A stretch of 64,000 nucleotides of DNA from Promicromonospora citrea (GCF_013004695.1 NZ_JABEMG010000001.1:1-64000); one strand, 5' to 3'; shown: positions 15,641 to 24,401, counted from the stretch's first letter. A program made the numbers and translations. The notes: generated by a model not told the origin, from the sequence alone.

Positions 15641-17044
15641 TCAGGCGGGGTTGGGCTGGGAGAGGAGCCGGTCCATCTCACGGAGGATGCGGTCGACGGC
15701 GGTGCGCGGAGGCGCCTCGCCGGACAGCGTGTCGGTCATCGCGTCGCCCATCCGGTTCTGGAAGTCGCTGCCGCCGCCCGAGAACCACACGTCGGGGTCG
15801 AACACGGCGATCTCGGCCGCCCGGGCGTAGTCGCGCTGCGGCGTGAGCTCCTGGTAGGCGTCCTGCTCGACGACGGGCTGGTACGCCGGGATGTGGCCGG
15901 CCGAGGCCCACGTCATGCTCTGCTTGAGCAGCCCGGCGAGGACCCGGTAGGTCGCCTCGCGGGCGGCCGGGTCGGCGTGCGCCTGCCGCGGCAGCACGAA
16001 CGCGTGGGAGTCGGCGTAGTTGGCCGGCTGGTCGAAGATGGTGGGGAACGGTGTGGCCCCGACCTCGGGCAGCGCGTCGCGGAACATCGGCAGGTCCCAC
16101 TCGCCGCTGAACATCATGCCCGCACGGCCGGACATGAAGCGGCCCGACGCCGCACCGCCGTCCTGGTTCCGCGCCGCGACCGTGCCGTCGACCATCTCCT
16201 GGAGGAACTCGAAGACCTCGACGGCGGCATCGACGTCGAGCTCGGCCTTGCGGCCGGGCACCAGGTCGTAGCCGCCACCGTTCTGGGTGTAGAGGCCCCA
16301 GAACATGCGCCAGCAGCCGGCCGGGTCGCGCAGGTAGCCCCAGCCGACGCCTGTCTCCCCCGTGACCTCGGCGACGGCGCGGCCGGCCGCGAGGAACCCG
16401 TCGGTGCCGGAGATCGCGTCGTAGTCGAGCTTGCCGTCCGCCCCGGTGAGGCCGGCCTGGCCCACGAGCTCGGGGTTGTTGAACAGGATGTACGGGTGGG
16501 TGTCCAGCGGCAGGGCGTAGAGCTGCCCGTCGTACTGGGCCTTCTCCCACACGGCAGGCGCGAAGTGCTCCTGCCGGACGCCGAGCGCGGCGAGCGCGTC
16601 GAGGTCGAACGGCTCGAGCAGGCCGCCGGGCGCGTACCCCGCCAGGCGCGACATGTGCATGACGGCGGCCTCGGGCGGCCGCCCGCCGGACGAGGCCATC
16701 GCCAGCTTGGTGTAGTACGGCGAGCCCCAGGCGAGCGTGGTGGAGTCGAGCCGGATGTCAGGGTTCTCCGCCGCGACCGCCGCGACCATCTCCTGCATCA
16801 GCGCGCCGTCGCCGCCGGAGAAGAGGTCCCAGATCATGACGGCCGGTCGGCCTGCGCCCGCCGCGCTGGGCGTCGCGCACGCGGCGAGCGAGCCGCCGAG
16901 CGCGATGCCGCCTGCTCCCACGAGAGCGGCCCGCAGCACATCGCGCCTGCTCACTCCTGGACTGCCGCCCGCGCGCATGCGGGCTCCTGACCCGGCCGCG
17001 GGGCGTCCTTGCCCTGCGATACCGCGTCCTCGAAACACGGTCAT
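15641..17044 (-). CDS. Sugar-binding lipoprotein of an ABC importer, Tat-type signal
   Basis: A 467-residue extracellular solute-binding protein (family 1). The signal has SRRDVL followed by a hydrophobic stretch and the lipobox LAAC, so it is probably exported folded by Tat and lipid-anchored. VMIWDLFSGGDGALMQEMVAAVAAENPDIRLD and the C-terminal ILREMDRLLSQP are typical. ATG 17044 is six bases from GGGAGG; ATG 17047 directly before it is equally in frame. The gene is divergent from lacI and its leader contains two CAACGTTG palindromes. It leads the importer operon, presumably repressed by that LacI protein. Confidence 0.9.
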   Translation of the reverse strand: MTVFRGRGIAGQGRPAAGSGARMRAGGSPGVSRRDVLRAALVGAGGIALGGSLAACATPSAAGAGRPAVMIWDLFSGGDGALMQEMVAAVAAENPDIRLDSTTLAWGSPYYTKLAMASSGGRPPEAAVMHMSRLAGYAPGGLLEPFDLDALAALGVRQEHFAPAVWEKAQYDGQLYALPLDTHPYILFNNPELVGQAGLTGADGKLDYDAISGTDGFLAAGRAVAEVTGETGVGWGYLRDPAGCWRMFWGLYTQNGGGYDLVPGRKAELDVDAAVEVFEFLQEMVDGTVAARNQDGGAASGRFMSGRAGMMFSGEWDLPMFRDALPEVGATPFPTIFDQPANYADSHAFVLPRQAHADPAAREATYRVLAGLLKQSMTWASAGHIPAYQPVVEQDAYQELTPQRDYARAAEIAVFDPDVWFSGGGSDFQNRMGDAMTDTLSGEAPPRTAVDRILREMDRLLSQPNPA

Positions 17045-17061
17045 CATCGACCTCCCATGGT

Positions 17062-17084
17062 GCAACGTTGCGCTCCAACGTTGG
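17062..17084. promoter_or_regulatory. Two adjacent LacI operators (GCAACGTTGC and CCAACGTTGG)
   Basis: Perfect 10-bp palindromes at 17062-17071 and 17075-17084 share the CAACGTTG core and have centres 13 bases apart. They sit 18-40 bases upstream of the binding-protein ATG and upstream of the lacI start, so one site pair can control both divergent units. Confidence 0.85.
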
Positions 17085-17145
17085 ATCACGATGGACTAGG
17101 CTGCGCGTCCCGTCAAGGGGCGAAGGGGCGGAAGGAAGTGAAGGG

Positions 17146-18183
17146 TTGTCGGAACGAGCGAGCCGTCGGGTAGGCATCAAGGAGGTCGCCGCCGCTGCGG
17201 GTGTCTCCTGGAAGACCGTGTCCAACGTGGTCAACGACACCGGGCGCGTCGGCGCCGCGACGCGGGCGCGCGTGGAGGCGGTGATCGCGGAGCTGGACTA
17301 CCGCCCGAACCTCGCGGGCAGGCAGCTGCGCCGCGGGCGCACCAACACGCTCGCTCTCGCTGTGCCGTGGGTGCACTCCCCGTACTTCTCCGCGCTCGCG
17401 CACGAGATGATCGACGTCGGCAACTCCCGCGGCTATCGCGTCCTCATCGAGGAGACCCGGTCCACGCGGGAGACGGAGCTCGAGGTCGCGCGCGGGTTCG
17501 ACGTGCAGTCGATCGACGGGATCATCTTCTCGCCGCTGGAGCTGTTCCCGGCGGAGATCGACGAGGTCCGCGGCCCGGTCCCCCTGGTCCTGCTCGGTGA
17601 GCGCGCGGACCAGGACCCGGCGCGGGAGCGCCGGACGGACCACGTCAGCATCGACAACGTGCGTGCGGCCACCGAGGTCGCCCAGCACCTGCTGGAGTCC
17701 GGTCGCCGGCGCCTCGCGTTCCTCGGCGACGAGCCGCGCGGCGTCGCCCGCACCGGCGCGCAGCGCGTCCAGGGGTTCCGCGAGGCGCACGCGGCGGCCG
17801 GCGTCGAGGTCGACGAGCGCTGGATTCTCGGGGCCGCCGAGTTCTCCCGCTCGGCCGGAGCCGAGTCGGTCGAGGCGGCCCTGCCCCGGATCGACCAGAT
17901 CGACGGCCTCATGTGCGCGAACGACGAGCTCGCCCTCGGCGCGCTGCACGCCCTGCGGCGCAACGGCGTGCGCGTGCCGGAGGACCTCGCGGTCACGGGC
18001 TGGGACAACACGGAGGACGGCCGGTTCGCGAACCCGTCGCTCACCACGGTGGCGCCCGACCTGCGGGCGATCGCCGAGACGGCGGTCGACAGGGTGCTCA
18101 CGCAGCTCGCGAACCGGGCGGTGGACCCGGTCGACGCCGTCGTGCCGCACCGCTTGCTCGTCCGGGAGAGCAGCCGCGCCTGA
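17146..18183 (+). CDS. LacI-family transcriptional repressor
   Basis: A 345-residue LacI/GalR protein. The HTH is GIKEVAAAAGVSWKTVSNVVND with hinge helix NLAGRQLRRGRT; the rest is a periplasmic-binding-protein-like effector domain (ALAVPWVHSPYFSALAHEM, GLMCANDELALGALHALRR, AVTGWDN). TTG 17146 is chosen because AAGGAAG lies about eight bases upstream and the encoded length is normal; the frame is open further upstream but across the operators. It should bind CAACGTTG palindromes in front of the importer and the glycosidase and release them when a sugar binds. Confidence 0.88.
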   Translation: MSERASRRVGIKEVAAAAGVSWKTVSNVVNDTGRVGAATRARVEAVIAELDYRPNLAGRQLRRGRTNTLALAVPWVHSPYFSALAHEMIDVGNSRGYRVLIEETRSTRETELEVARGFDVQSIDGIIFSPLELFPAEIDEVRGPVPLVLLGERADQDPARERRTDHVSIDNVRAATEVAQHLLESGRRRLAFLGDEPRGVARTGAQRVQGFREAHAAAGVEVDERWILGAAEFSRSAGAESVEAALPRIDQIDGLMCANDELALGALHALRRNGVRVPEDLAVTGWDNTEDGRFANPSLTTVAPDLRAIAETAVDRVLTQLANRAVDPVDAVVPHRLLVRESSRA

Positions 18184-18227
18184 CTGCTGGCGCCCGCCGG
18201 AAGCCCGCTCGCGGGCACCGACGGTGA

Positions 18228-18239
18228 TACAACGTTGCA
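18228..18239. promoter_or_regulatory. LacI operator upstream of the glycosidase gene
   Basis: TACAACGTTGCA contains the same CAACGTTG core as the two operators near 17070. It lies 60 bases upstream of the glycosidase start, tying that gene to the same repressor. Confidence 0.8.
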
Positions 18240-18299
18240 TTTCTGCGCGGAGCCGTGTTGAATCGCCGCGCACCTGTCGTAGACGCAATGGAGCAGCTG

Positions 18300-20165
18300 A
18301 TGACCTTCCTCGACCGCTTCTCGCCCGCGGGCGCGCCGACGGCCACGGCCGTCCCGCGTCCGGAGTACCCCCGGCCGCAGATGGCCCGCGACCGCTGGCT
18401 CAACCTCAACGGCACCTGGCAGTTCGAGATCGACCCGGGCGACACCGGGCTCGAGCGCGGGCTGGTCGAGCGGCCTCTCCGTGACGAGATCACCGTGCCG
18501 TTCGCCCCGGAGTCGGAGCTCTCCGGGGTCGAGAACACCGACTTCCTCGAGGCGGTCTGGTACCGCCGCGAGGTGACGATCCCCGCCGACTGGGCCGAGG
18601 TGGGTGACGACCCGCACGTGCTGCTGCACTTCGGCGCCGTCGACCACGACACCACCGTGTGGGTCGAGGGCACGGAGGTCGTGCGGCACCGCGGCGGCTT
18701 CACGCCGTTCACGGCCGACCTGCACGGCGTCGCGGCGCCCGGCGACACGGTCACCGTCGTCGTGCGGGCCCGGGACACGCGGCACGGACCGCAGGCCCGT
18801 GGCAAGCAGAGCACCCGCTACGCGAACTACGAGTGCAACTACACCCGCACCACCGGCATCTGGCAGACGGTGTGGCTGGAGCCGGTGCCCGCCACGCACC
18901 TGCGCCGTCCGCGGATCACGCCCGACCTGTCGAGCTCGGCGTTCGACGTCGTGGTGCCGCTCTCGGCGAACCGGCGCGGCCACACCGTGACGGTGACGGT
19001 GACCGACGCCGACGGCGAGGTCGCGAGCGCCACCGCGCGGGCCGACCTCGACCTGGCGCCGGCGCTGCGCGTCGTCGTCCCGGCCGACCGGGTCCGCACG
19101 TGGGGTCCCGAGGACCCGCACCTGTACGGCATCGACGTCGAGCTGCGTGACGCGTCGGGCACCGTCGTCGACTCCGTGCGCTCGTACGGCGGGCTGCGCT
19201 CGGTGTCGGTCGACGGCACGGCGATCCGGATCAACGGCGAGCACGTCTTCCAGCGCCTGGTGCTCGACCAGGGCTACTGGCCCGAGTCGCTCATGACGGC
19301 GCCGTCGGACGAGGCGCTCGCCCGCGACATCGAGCTGGGGCTGGCGGCCGGCTTCAACGGCGCCCGCCTGCACCAGAAGGTGTTCGAGGAGCGGTACCTG
19401 TTCCACGCCGACCGCCTCGGCTACCTCGTGTGGGGCGAGTTCGGCGACTGGGGCGTGGGCGGCTACGGCACGCCGGCCGACCACCAGCGGCCGACGACGT
19501 CGTTCGTGGCCGAGTGGCTGGAGGCGCTGCAGCGCGACTACTCGCACCCGTCGGTCATCGGCTGGTGCCCGCTCAACGAGACCCACCAGGACCTGCACGA
19601 CCGGATCACCCAGCTCGACGACGTGACCCGCAGCATGTGGCTCGCCACGAAGGCCGCCGACCCGACGCGCCCCGTGCTGGACGCGAGCGGCTACGCGCAC
19701 CGCGTGCCGGAGACCGACGTCTGGGACTCGCACCTCTACGAGCAGGACCCCGCGACGTTCTCCGAGCTCGTGGGTGGCCTCGCGGACGGCGCGCCGTACG
19801 GCAACCGCCGGGACGACGGCCGCCCGATCTCGCAGCCGTACAACGGCCAGCCCTACTTCGTCAGCGAGTACGGCGGCATCTGGTGGAACCCGGAGACGGC
19901 CGCGTCCGCGAGCGGGAACTCACCCGACTCGTGGGGCTACGGCCAGCGGGTGCGCGACGAGGAGGAGTTCCACGAGCGCTTCGCGGGCCTCACGGACGCG
20001 CTGCTGGACGACCCCCTCATGTTCGGCTACTGCTACACGCAGCTCACCGACGTGTTCCAGGAGGAGAACGGCATCTACCGGTTCGACAGGAGCGTGAAGC
20101 TCGACGTCGACCGCGTGCGTGCCGTCCAGGTGCGCCCCGCGGCCTTCGAGAAGCCGACGGACTGA
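18300..20165 (+). CDS. Glycoside hydrolase family 2 enzyme
   Basis: A 621-residue cytoplasmic enzyme without a signal peptide. Domains are the N-terminal jelly-roll sugar-binding domain (about 15-190, WLNLNGTWQFEIDP), an Ig-like domain (about 195-290) and a TIM barrel. Glu427 in WCPLNETHQ is the predicted acid/base and Glu523 in YFVSEYGG the nucleophile. The family includes beta-galactosidases, glucuronidases and mannosidases; the substrate cannot be assigned. ATG 18300 has GGAGCAG six bases upstream and is preferred to ATG 18288. It has its own LacI operator and probably hydrolyses what the divergent importer brings in. Confidence 0.88.
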   Translation: MTFLDRFSPAGAPTATAVPRPEYPRPQMARDRWLNLNGTWQFEIDPGDTGLERGLVERPLRDEITVPFAPESELSGVENTDFLEAVWYRREVTIPADWAEVGDDPHVLLHFGAVDHDTTVWVEGTEVVRHRGGFTPFTADLHGVAAPGDTVTVVVRARDTRHGPQARGKQSTRYANYECNYTRTTGIWQTVWLEPVPATHLRRPRITPDLSSSAFDVVVPLSANRRGHTVTVTVTDADGEVASATARADLDLAPALRVVVPADRVRTWGPEDPHLYGIDVELRDASGTVVDSVRSYGGLRSVSVDGTAIRINGEHVFQRLVLDQGYWPESLMTAPSDEALARDIELGLAAGFNGARLHQKVFEERYLFHADRLGYLVWGEFGDWGVGGYGTPADHQRPTTSFVAEWLEALQRDYSHPSVIGWCPLNETHQDLHDRITQLDDVTRSMWLATKAADPTRPVLDASGYAHRVPETDVWDSHLYEQDPATFSELVGGLADGAPYGNRRDDGRPISQPYNGQPYFVSEYGGIWWNPETAASASGNSPDSWGYGQRVRDEEEFHERFAGLTDALLDDPLMFGYCYTQLTDVFQEENGIYRFDRSVKLDVDRVRAVQVRPAAFEKPTD

Positions 20166-20177
20166 CACCGTCGTCCC

Positions 20178-20221
20178 GTGCCGGACGCGCTGCTCACGAG
20201 GGTGGGTGGTGCGTCCGGCAC
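20178..20221 (+). terminator. Terminator after the family 2 glycosidase
   Basis: GTGCCGGACGC (20178-20188) and GCGTCCGGCAC (20211-20221) form an 11-bp stem just after the stop codon, followed by a T-rich stretch. Confidence 0.65.
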
Positions 20222-20290
20222 GTTCTCTTGCAGGTCTCTTTAGTCTCTTTCGCCACATAAGTGCCCGTCCGCACAGCCGCTTGAGGGGTG

Positions 20291-20296
20291 CACAAT
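20291..20296 (+). promoter_or_regulatory. Leaderless -10 box of the plsC-like gene
   Basis: CACAAT with a six-base gap to GTG 20303. This decides between the GTG codons at 20288 and 20303. Confidence 0.55.
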
Positions 20297-20302
20297 AGGC
20301 CG

Positions 20303-20947
20303 GTGACGTACCGGTTCCTCAAGCTGATCCTCTCGCTGCTCGTGCTCGTGCTCCTGCGCCCGCGCGTCACCGGCCTGCACAACATCCCGAAGCAGGGTGC
20401 GGTGATCCTGGCGAGCAACCACCTGTCGTTCATCGACTCGCTGCTCATCCCGATCATGGCGCCGCGGCACGTGGCGTTCCTGGCGAAGGCCGAGTACTGG
20501 ACGGGCACGGGGCTCAAGGGCCGGCTGTCACGCTGGTTCTTCACGAAGATGGGCGACATCCCGGTGCAGCGCGACGACCCCCGGGCGGGGCAGCGTTCGC
20601 TGGAGGACGCGCTGGCGGTGCTCCAGCGCGGCGGCGCGTTCGGTATCTACCCCGAGGGGACGCGCTCGCGCGACGGCAAGCTGCACAAGGGCCACACGGG
20701 CGTCGCGTGGCTGGCGCTGACCGGCAAGGCGCCGGTCGTGCCCGTGGCGCTGCTCGGCACGGACAAGGTCAAGCCGATCGGCAAGATGCCGCGGCTGGCC
20801 CGCGTCGAGGTGCACTTCGGCGCGCCCATCGATCCCTCGCGCCAGATCGCGGCGGGCACCAAGCCCGCACAGGCACGGCGCGAGCTCACGGAGCAGGTCA
20901 TGCAGTCCATCCAGGCGATGAGCGGCCAGGAGCGGGTCGACACCTGA
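20303..20947 (+). CDS. 1-acyl-sn-glycerol-3-phosphate acyltransferase (PlsC family)
   Basis: A 214-residue membrane-associated acyltransferase. His40 and Asp45 in NHLSFID form the HX4D catalytic motif; IYPEGTRSRDG is the glycerol-phosphate-binding block III. A hydrophobic N-terminal helix (about 5-19) would anchor it. It transfers an acyl chain to lysophosphatidic acid or a related acceptor in phospholipid synthesis. The GTG at 20303 is favoured because a CACAAT box ends six bases before it. Actinobacteria carry several paralogues, so the acceptor is uncertain. Confidence 0.88.
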   Translation: MTYRFLKLILSLLVLVLLRPRVTGLHNIPKQGAVILASNHLSFIDSLLIPIMAPRHVAFLAKAEYWTGTGLKGRLSRWFFTKMGDIPVQRDDPRAGQRSLEDALAVLQRGGAFGIYPEGTRSRDGKLHKGHTGVAWLALTGKAPVVPVALLGTDKVKPIGKMPRLARVEVHFGAPIDPSRQIAAGTKPAQARRELTEQVMQSIQAMSGQERVDT

Positions 20948-21068
20948 GGCGCACGCCGGGACATCCCATCCGGATATGGGCTGGATGTGATGTATCGGCG
21001 CTCTGCGCGCACGGTGATACTACGGGTGAAATCGGCACGTCCCCGTACGACCGACCGTGGAGGCACCC

Positions 21069-22271
21069 GTGCACGAACACGTCCCCAGCTCCACCGACCA
21101 CGACTCCTGCGACCACACCTCGCTCGACCGCCGCGCGCTGCTGCGCGGGGCCGTCGTCCTCGGCATCGGCGCCGCGGGCGCGACGGTCGCCGCCGCACCC
21201 GCGGCCGCCGCGACCGGCGGCAGCGTCGCCGCTCGGCCCGGCGAACCGTCCCTCGCGCCCTCCCCGGAGGCGCCGGCGGACGCGCCGTCCGGCGCCCTCG
21301 CCGGGGTCGAGATCGCGGCACCGACCATCGCGAGCTGCTCGACGTGGGGCGCCGAGGCGCCGCGCGGGACCATCGACTCGGTCTCGACCAACCCGAACAA
21401 GATCCTCATCCACCACACCGCCTCGGCGAACGTCAGCGACGTCTCGCGCGCGGCCGGGTACCAGATCGCACGCGACATCCAGCAGTGGCACTTCGCCAAC
21501 GGCTGGGTGGACTCGGGCCAGCACCTCACGGTGAGCCGCGGCGGGTACGTCATGGAGGGGCGGCGCGGCTCGCTCTCCCGCCTGCAGAACGGCAGCGGCA
21601 TGGTCGTGGGGGCGCACGCGCCGGGACAGAACAGCCAGGCGATCGGCATCGAGAACCAGGGCACCTACACGAGCGCGACGCCCCCGGCCCAGCTCTGGAG
21701 CAGCCTCGTCGAGCTGTGCGCCTACATCTGCGACCGGTACGGCATCGCGCCCACGCAGATCTACGGCCACCGCGACTACACGGCGACGGCGTGCCCCGGC
21801 GACGTCCTGTACGCCATGCTGCCGCAGCTCCGCTCGGAGGTCGCCGCCGCACTGTCCGGCACGAGCTGGTCGGTGGTCGTCGACAACACGTCCGGCGGCT
21901 TCTCCGCCGGGTCCTCCTGGCAGACGTCGTCGTACTCGGGCGAGCGGTACGGCGCGAGCTACCGCTACGCGACGCCTGCCGAGGTGAGCGACCTGGCGAC
22001 GTACACGGCGACGATCCCGTCGACGGGCTCCTACCGGGTCGAGGCGTGGTTCCCCGGCGTCGCCGGCTACAACACCGCGACGCCGTTCATCGTGTACACC
22101 GGCACCGGCTCGTCGACCGTCCGGGTCGACCAGTCGACGGGCGGCGGCGCCTGGCTCTCGCTGGGCACCTACGCGATGACGGCGGGCACGCGCACCGTCG
22201 TCGCCGTCAGCCGCTGGACCCAGGGTTCGGCGTACGTGGTCGCGGACGCGATCCGCATCACGCGGCTCTGA
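21069..22271 (+). CDS. Tat-exported N-acetylmuramoyl-L-alanine amidase/PGRP with golvesin-like C-terminal domain
   Basis: A 400-residue secreted protein. Arg21-Arg22 in SLDRRALLRGAVV and the following hydrophobic Ala-rich stretch make a Tat signal. Residues about 85-250 are an amidase_2/PGRP domain: ILIHHTAS, QQWHFANGW, and GHRDYTATACPGD supply the zinc ligands (two His and a Cys). Residues about 265-400 (VVVDNTSGGFSAGSSWQTSS onward) match the golvesin C-terminal-like beta domain often found at the ends of secreted enzymes, perhaps for polymer binding. GTG 21069 has GGAGG five bases upstream. It should cleave the lactyl-peptide bond of peptidoglycan. The 120-base leader contains a GTATC/GATAC hairpin. 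Confidence 0.87.
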   Translation: MHEHVPSSTDHDSCDHTSLDRRALLRGAVVLGIGAAGATVAAAPAAAATGGSVAARPGEPSLAPSPEAPADAPSGALAGVEIAAPTIASCSTWGAEAPRGTIDSVSTNPNKILIHHTASANVSDVSRAAGYQIARDIQQWHFANGWVDSGQHLTVSRGGYVMEGRRGSLSRLQNGSGMVVGAHAPGQNSQAIGIENQGTYTSATPPAQLWSSLVELCAYICDRYGIAPTQIYGHRDYTATACPGDVLYAMLPQLRSEVAAALSGTSWSVVVDNTSGGFSAGSSWQTSSYSGERYGASYRYATPAEVSDLATYTATIPSTGSYRVEAWFPGVAGYNTATPFIVYTGTGSSTVRVDQSTGGGAWLSLGTYAMTAGTRTVVAVSRWTQGSAYVVADAIRITRL

Positions 22272-22287
22272 CCGGCGGAGCGGCGGC

Positions 22288-23232
22288 TCAGGCGGCCGCC
22301 CGGCCCGTCAGGCCCGTCCGGGCCAGGAGGTCGAGGGCCGGGCGGTGCTTGTTGAACGTGTAGACGTGCAGTCCGGGCGCACCGGCGTCGAGGACCTCGC
22401 GGGCCAGTGCCGCGGAGTACTCGACGCCGTGCGCGTGCTGCGCCTCGGCGTCGACGGAGCCGTCCGGCCCGGTGAGCCGATCGAGGTCGCGCAGCAGGCC
22501 CGACGGCGCCGCGACGCCCGTGAGCTCCTCGACGCGGCGCAGGCGGCGGGCCTCCGTGGTGGGCAGGATCCCCGCCAGGATCGGGATCGTGACGCCGGCG
22601 GCCCGGGCGGCGTCGACGAACCCCGTGTACGAGTCCGCGCGGTAGAAGAACTGCGTGATCGCGAAGCTCGCGCCGGCCTCCTGCTTCTCGAGCAGCCGGT
22701 GCACCTCCTGCTCGCGCGTGGTGCCCGCGCCCGGGTTGCCGTCGGGGAACGTCGCGACGGCGACCGCGAGCGGGTGGGCGGCCGACCGCAGCGCCGCGCT
22801 GGCGTCGGCGGCGCACCGGCGCTCGTCGACCTGGCGCAGCAGCCGCACGAGGTCGACGCTGGAGCGCACCCCGTCCTCCGGCGGCGCCCAGTCCGGCTCG
22901 TCCCGCGGCGGGTCGCCGCGCAGCGCCAGGAACGAGCGCACACCGGCCTCGAGAAACTCGTCGATCACCTCGGACACGTCCTCGCGCGACGCCCCCACGC
23001 ACGTCAGGTGGGCGACGGGCAGCACAGGGGTACCGCGCAGGAGTCGCGCGAGGACGTCGCGCGACGTCGCCCGGTCACCGCCGCCCGCGCCGTAGGTGAC
23101 GGAGACGAAGTCCGGGCCGGCCGCCACGAGCTGCTCGGCCGTCTCCCAGAAGCGGGGGGCGACCTCCGGCCGCCGCGGGGGCATCAGCTCGAACGAGATC
23201 GTCGGGCGGTGCGGGTGTACCTCGGCGACCAT
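22288..23232 (-). CDS. metF: Methylenetetrahydrofolate reductase
   Basis: A 314-residue FAD enzyme that reduces 5,10-methylene-THF to 5-methyl-THF for methionine synthesis. ISFELMPPRRPE, FVSVTYGAGGGDR, SFLALRGDPP, GASFAITQFFYRADSY and PILAGILPTTEARRL follow the MetF family order. The ATG at 23232 has GGAG about five bases upstream. Its leader folds as a SAM-binding riboswitch, matching a methionine-cycle gene. It is convergent with the amidase gene 16 bases away. Confidence 0.93.
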   Translation of the reverse strand: MVAEVHPHRPTISFELMPPRRPEVAPRFWETAEQLVAAGPDFVSVTYGAGGGDRATSRDVLARLLRGTPVLPVAHLTCVGASREDVSEVIDEFLEAGVRSFLALRGDPPRDEPDWAPPEDGVRSSVDLVRLLRQVDERRCAADASAALRSAAHPLAVAVATFPDGNPGAGTTREQEVHRLLEKQEAGASFAITQFFYRADSYTGFVDAARAAGVTIPILAGILPTTEARRLRRVEELTGVAAPSGLLRDLDRLTGPDGSVDAEAQHAHGVEYSAALAREVLDAGAPGLHVYTFNKHRPALDLLARTGLTGRAAA

Positions 23233-23239
23233 GTCAGCT

Positions 23240-23332
23240 CCATCGAACCTGGCGTGAGCACCTTGCGTCCCTCGGCCGGTCGGCAGGTTGCTGCGGTGTC
23301 ATGGAGCCAGGACTCTCGACCGCTCTGGATGG
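23240..23332 (-). ncRNA. SAM riboswitch (SAM-I clan) in the metF leader
   Basis: On the minus strand CCATC (23332-23328) pairs with GATGG (23244-23240) to close the element. Between them lie GCGG/CCGC (P2), CTGGCTCCATGA followed by GCAGCAACC, and AAGGTGCTCACGCCAGG. These match the conserved SAM-I order CTGGC-ATGA-GCAACC-AAGGTGCT. CCTGGC in loop 2 can pair with GCCAGG near the 3' end. It directly precedes metF, a known SAM-riboswitch target. Exact class (SAM-I or the I/IV variant) is uncertain. Confidence 0.75.
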
Positions 23333-23433
23333 GGTTCTCCACCATGCTAAGCGACCGTCCAGCACGGGGACAGATTTTGTCCGAGCGCCGAGACGAGCGC
23401 CGAGACGGGCCGCGGGACGGGCCGCAGGACGAC

Positions 23434-23469
23434 GAGGGGGCCGGCGCGGGACGTCGCGCCGGCCCCCTC
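23434..23469 (-). terminator. Terminator after the second sugar ABC operon
   Basis: A perfect 15-bp inverted repeat, GAGGGGGCCGGCGCG and its complement, with a six-base loop, begins nine bases beyond the permease stop codon. It has no long T tract, as is usual in high-GC actinobacteria. Confidence 0.7.
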
Positions 23470-23477
23470 GCCACGGG

Positions 23478-24401
23478 TCACTTGACCGAGCCGGCCACCA
23501 GCCCGCCCACGAGGCGCTTCTCGATGGCCATGAAGAGGAGCACGACGGGCACGATGGCCACGATCGACACCCCGAACACGTAGTGCCACGACGTCTCGTA
23601 CTGCCCGACGAACTTCGTCAGGGCGACCGACAGCGGCTGGTTGCCCGCCGTCGTGAGCAGCACGAGGGAGGCCGCGAACTCGTTCCAGGACGCGACGAAC
23701 GTGAACACCACGGCCGTCACGATGCCCGGCCACACCAGCGGCAGGTTGATCCTGGTCAGCACGGCGAACGTGCCCGCGCCGTCGAGCTGCGCCGCCTCGT
23801 CGACCTCCTTGGGGATGCCCGCGAAGAAGCTGTGCATGATCCAGACGGCGAACGACAGGTTGAACGCCGCGTTCACCAGGATCATCGCGAGCCAGGTGTC
23901 GAGGATGCCCACCGCGATGAACTCGCGGAACAGGCCCGAGGTGAGCACGGCGGGCTGCACCATCTGCGTCACGATGACGAGGAACAGGAACACCAGTCGC
24001 CCGCGGAACCGGAACCGCGCCGTGTAGTACGCGGCGGGCAGGGCGACGGCGAGCACCAGCAGCGTGGCGCACAACGAGATCACCAGGGTGGAGACCAGGT
24101 TCTGCAGCAGCGGCGTCTCCGGCGTCGACCACATGGTGAGGTAGTTGTCCCAGTGCCACTCCCGCGGGAAGTACGTGGGATCGACCGACCGGATCTCGGC
24201 CTTCGTCTTCACCGAGCCGAAGAACATGATCAGGTACGGCAGCAGGAAGACCACCAGCACGACCAGCCCGCCCAGGAGGCGCAGCAGGAGCGAGCCGAGG
24301 GGCACCTGGTCGGTCGTGTACCGCCGCGGGCGCCGCACGCCGCCGGGCGGGGGCGAGCCGGCGGTGCCCGTCGTCGTCTGCTCTTGCGTCAGCACGGCCA
24401 T
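23478..24401 (-). CDS. Carbohydrate ABC transporter permease (MalG-like)
   Basis: A 307-residue permease with a Gly/Pro/Thr-rich N-terminus and six transmembrane helices. EVDEAAQLDGAGTFAVLTRINLPLVWPG is the ATPase-docking EAA loop. Its ATG shares one base with the preceding stop (TGATG), and GGAGGAGG precedes it inside the upstream gene, so translation is coupled. A strong hairpin follows the stop. No ATPase gene is present in this operon either. Confidence 0.9.
   Translation of the reverse strand: MAVLTQEQTTTGTAGSPPPGGVRRPRRYTTDQVPLGSLLLRLLGGLVVLVVFLLPYLIMFFGSVKTKAEIRSVDPTYFPREWHWDNYLTMWSTPETPLLQNLVSTLVISLCATLLVLAVALPAAYYTARFRFRGRLVFLFLVIVTQMVQPAVLTSGLFREFIAVGILDTWLAMILVNAAFNLSFAVWIMHSFFAGIPKEVDEAAQLDGAGTFAVLTRINLPLVWPGIVTAVVFTFVASWNEFAASLVLLTTAGNQPLSVALTKFVGQYETSWHYVFGVSIVAIVPVVLLFMAIEKRLVGGLVAGSVK

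Noticed and set aside
17433-19733. 766-codon minus-strand frame over lacI and the glycosidase
   Set aside because: Crosses an operator and two real genes; no domain and no start signal.
20948-21068. Riboswitch in the amidase leader
   Set aside because: Only a short GTATC/GATAC hairpin is seen and the 120-base space is too small for a known wall-related riboswitch such as ydaO; no motif match.
23357-23400. GGACA/TGTCC inverted repeat and GCCGAGACG direct repeats near the metF promoter
   Set aside because: Short and without context; could be chance in this composition.
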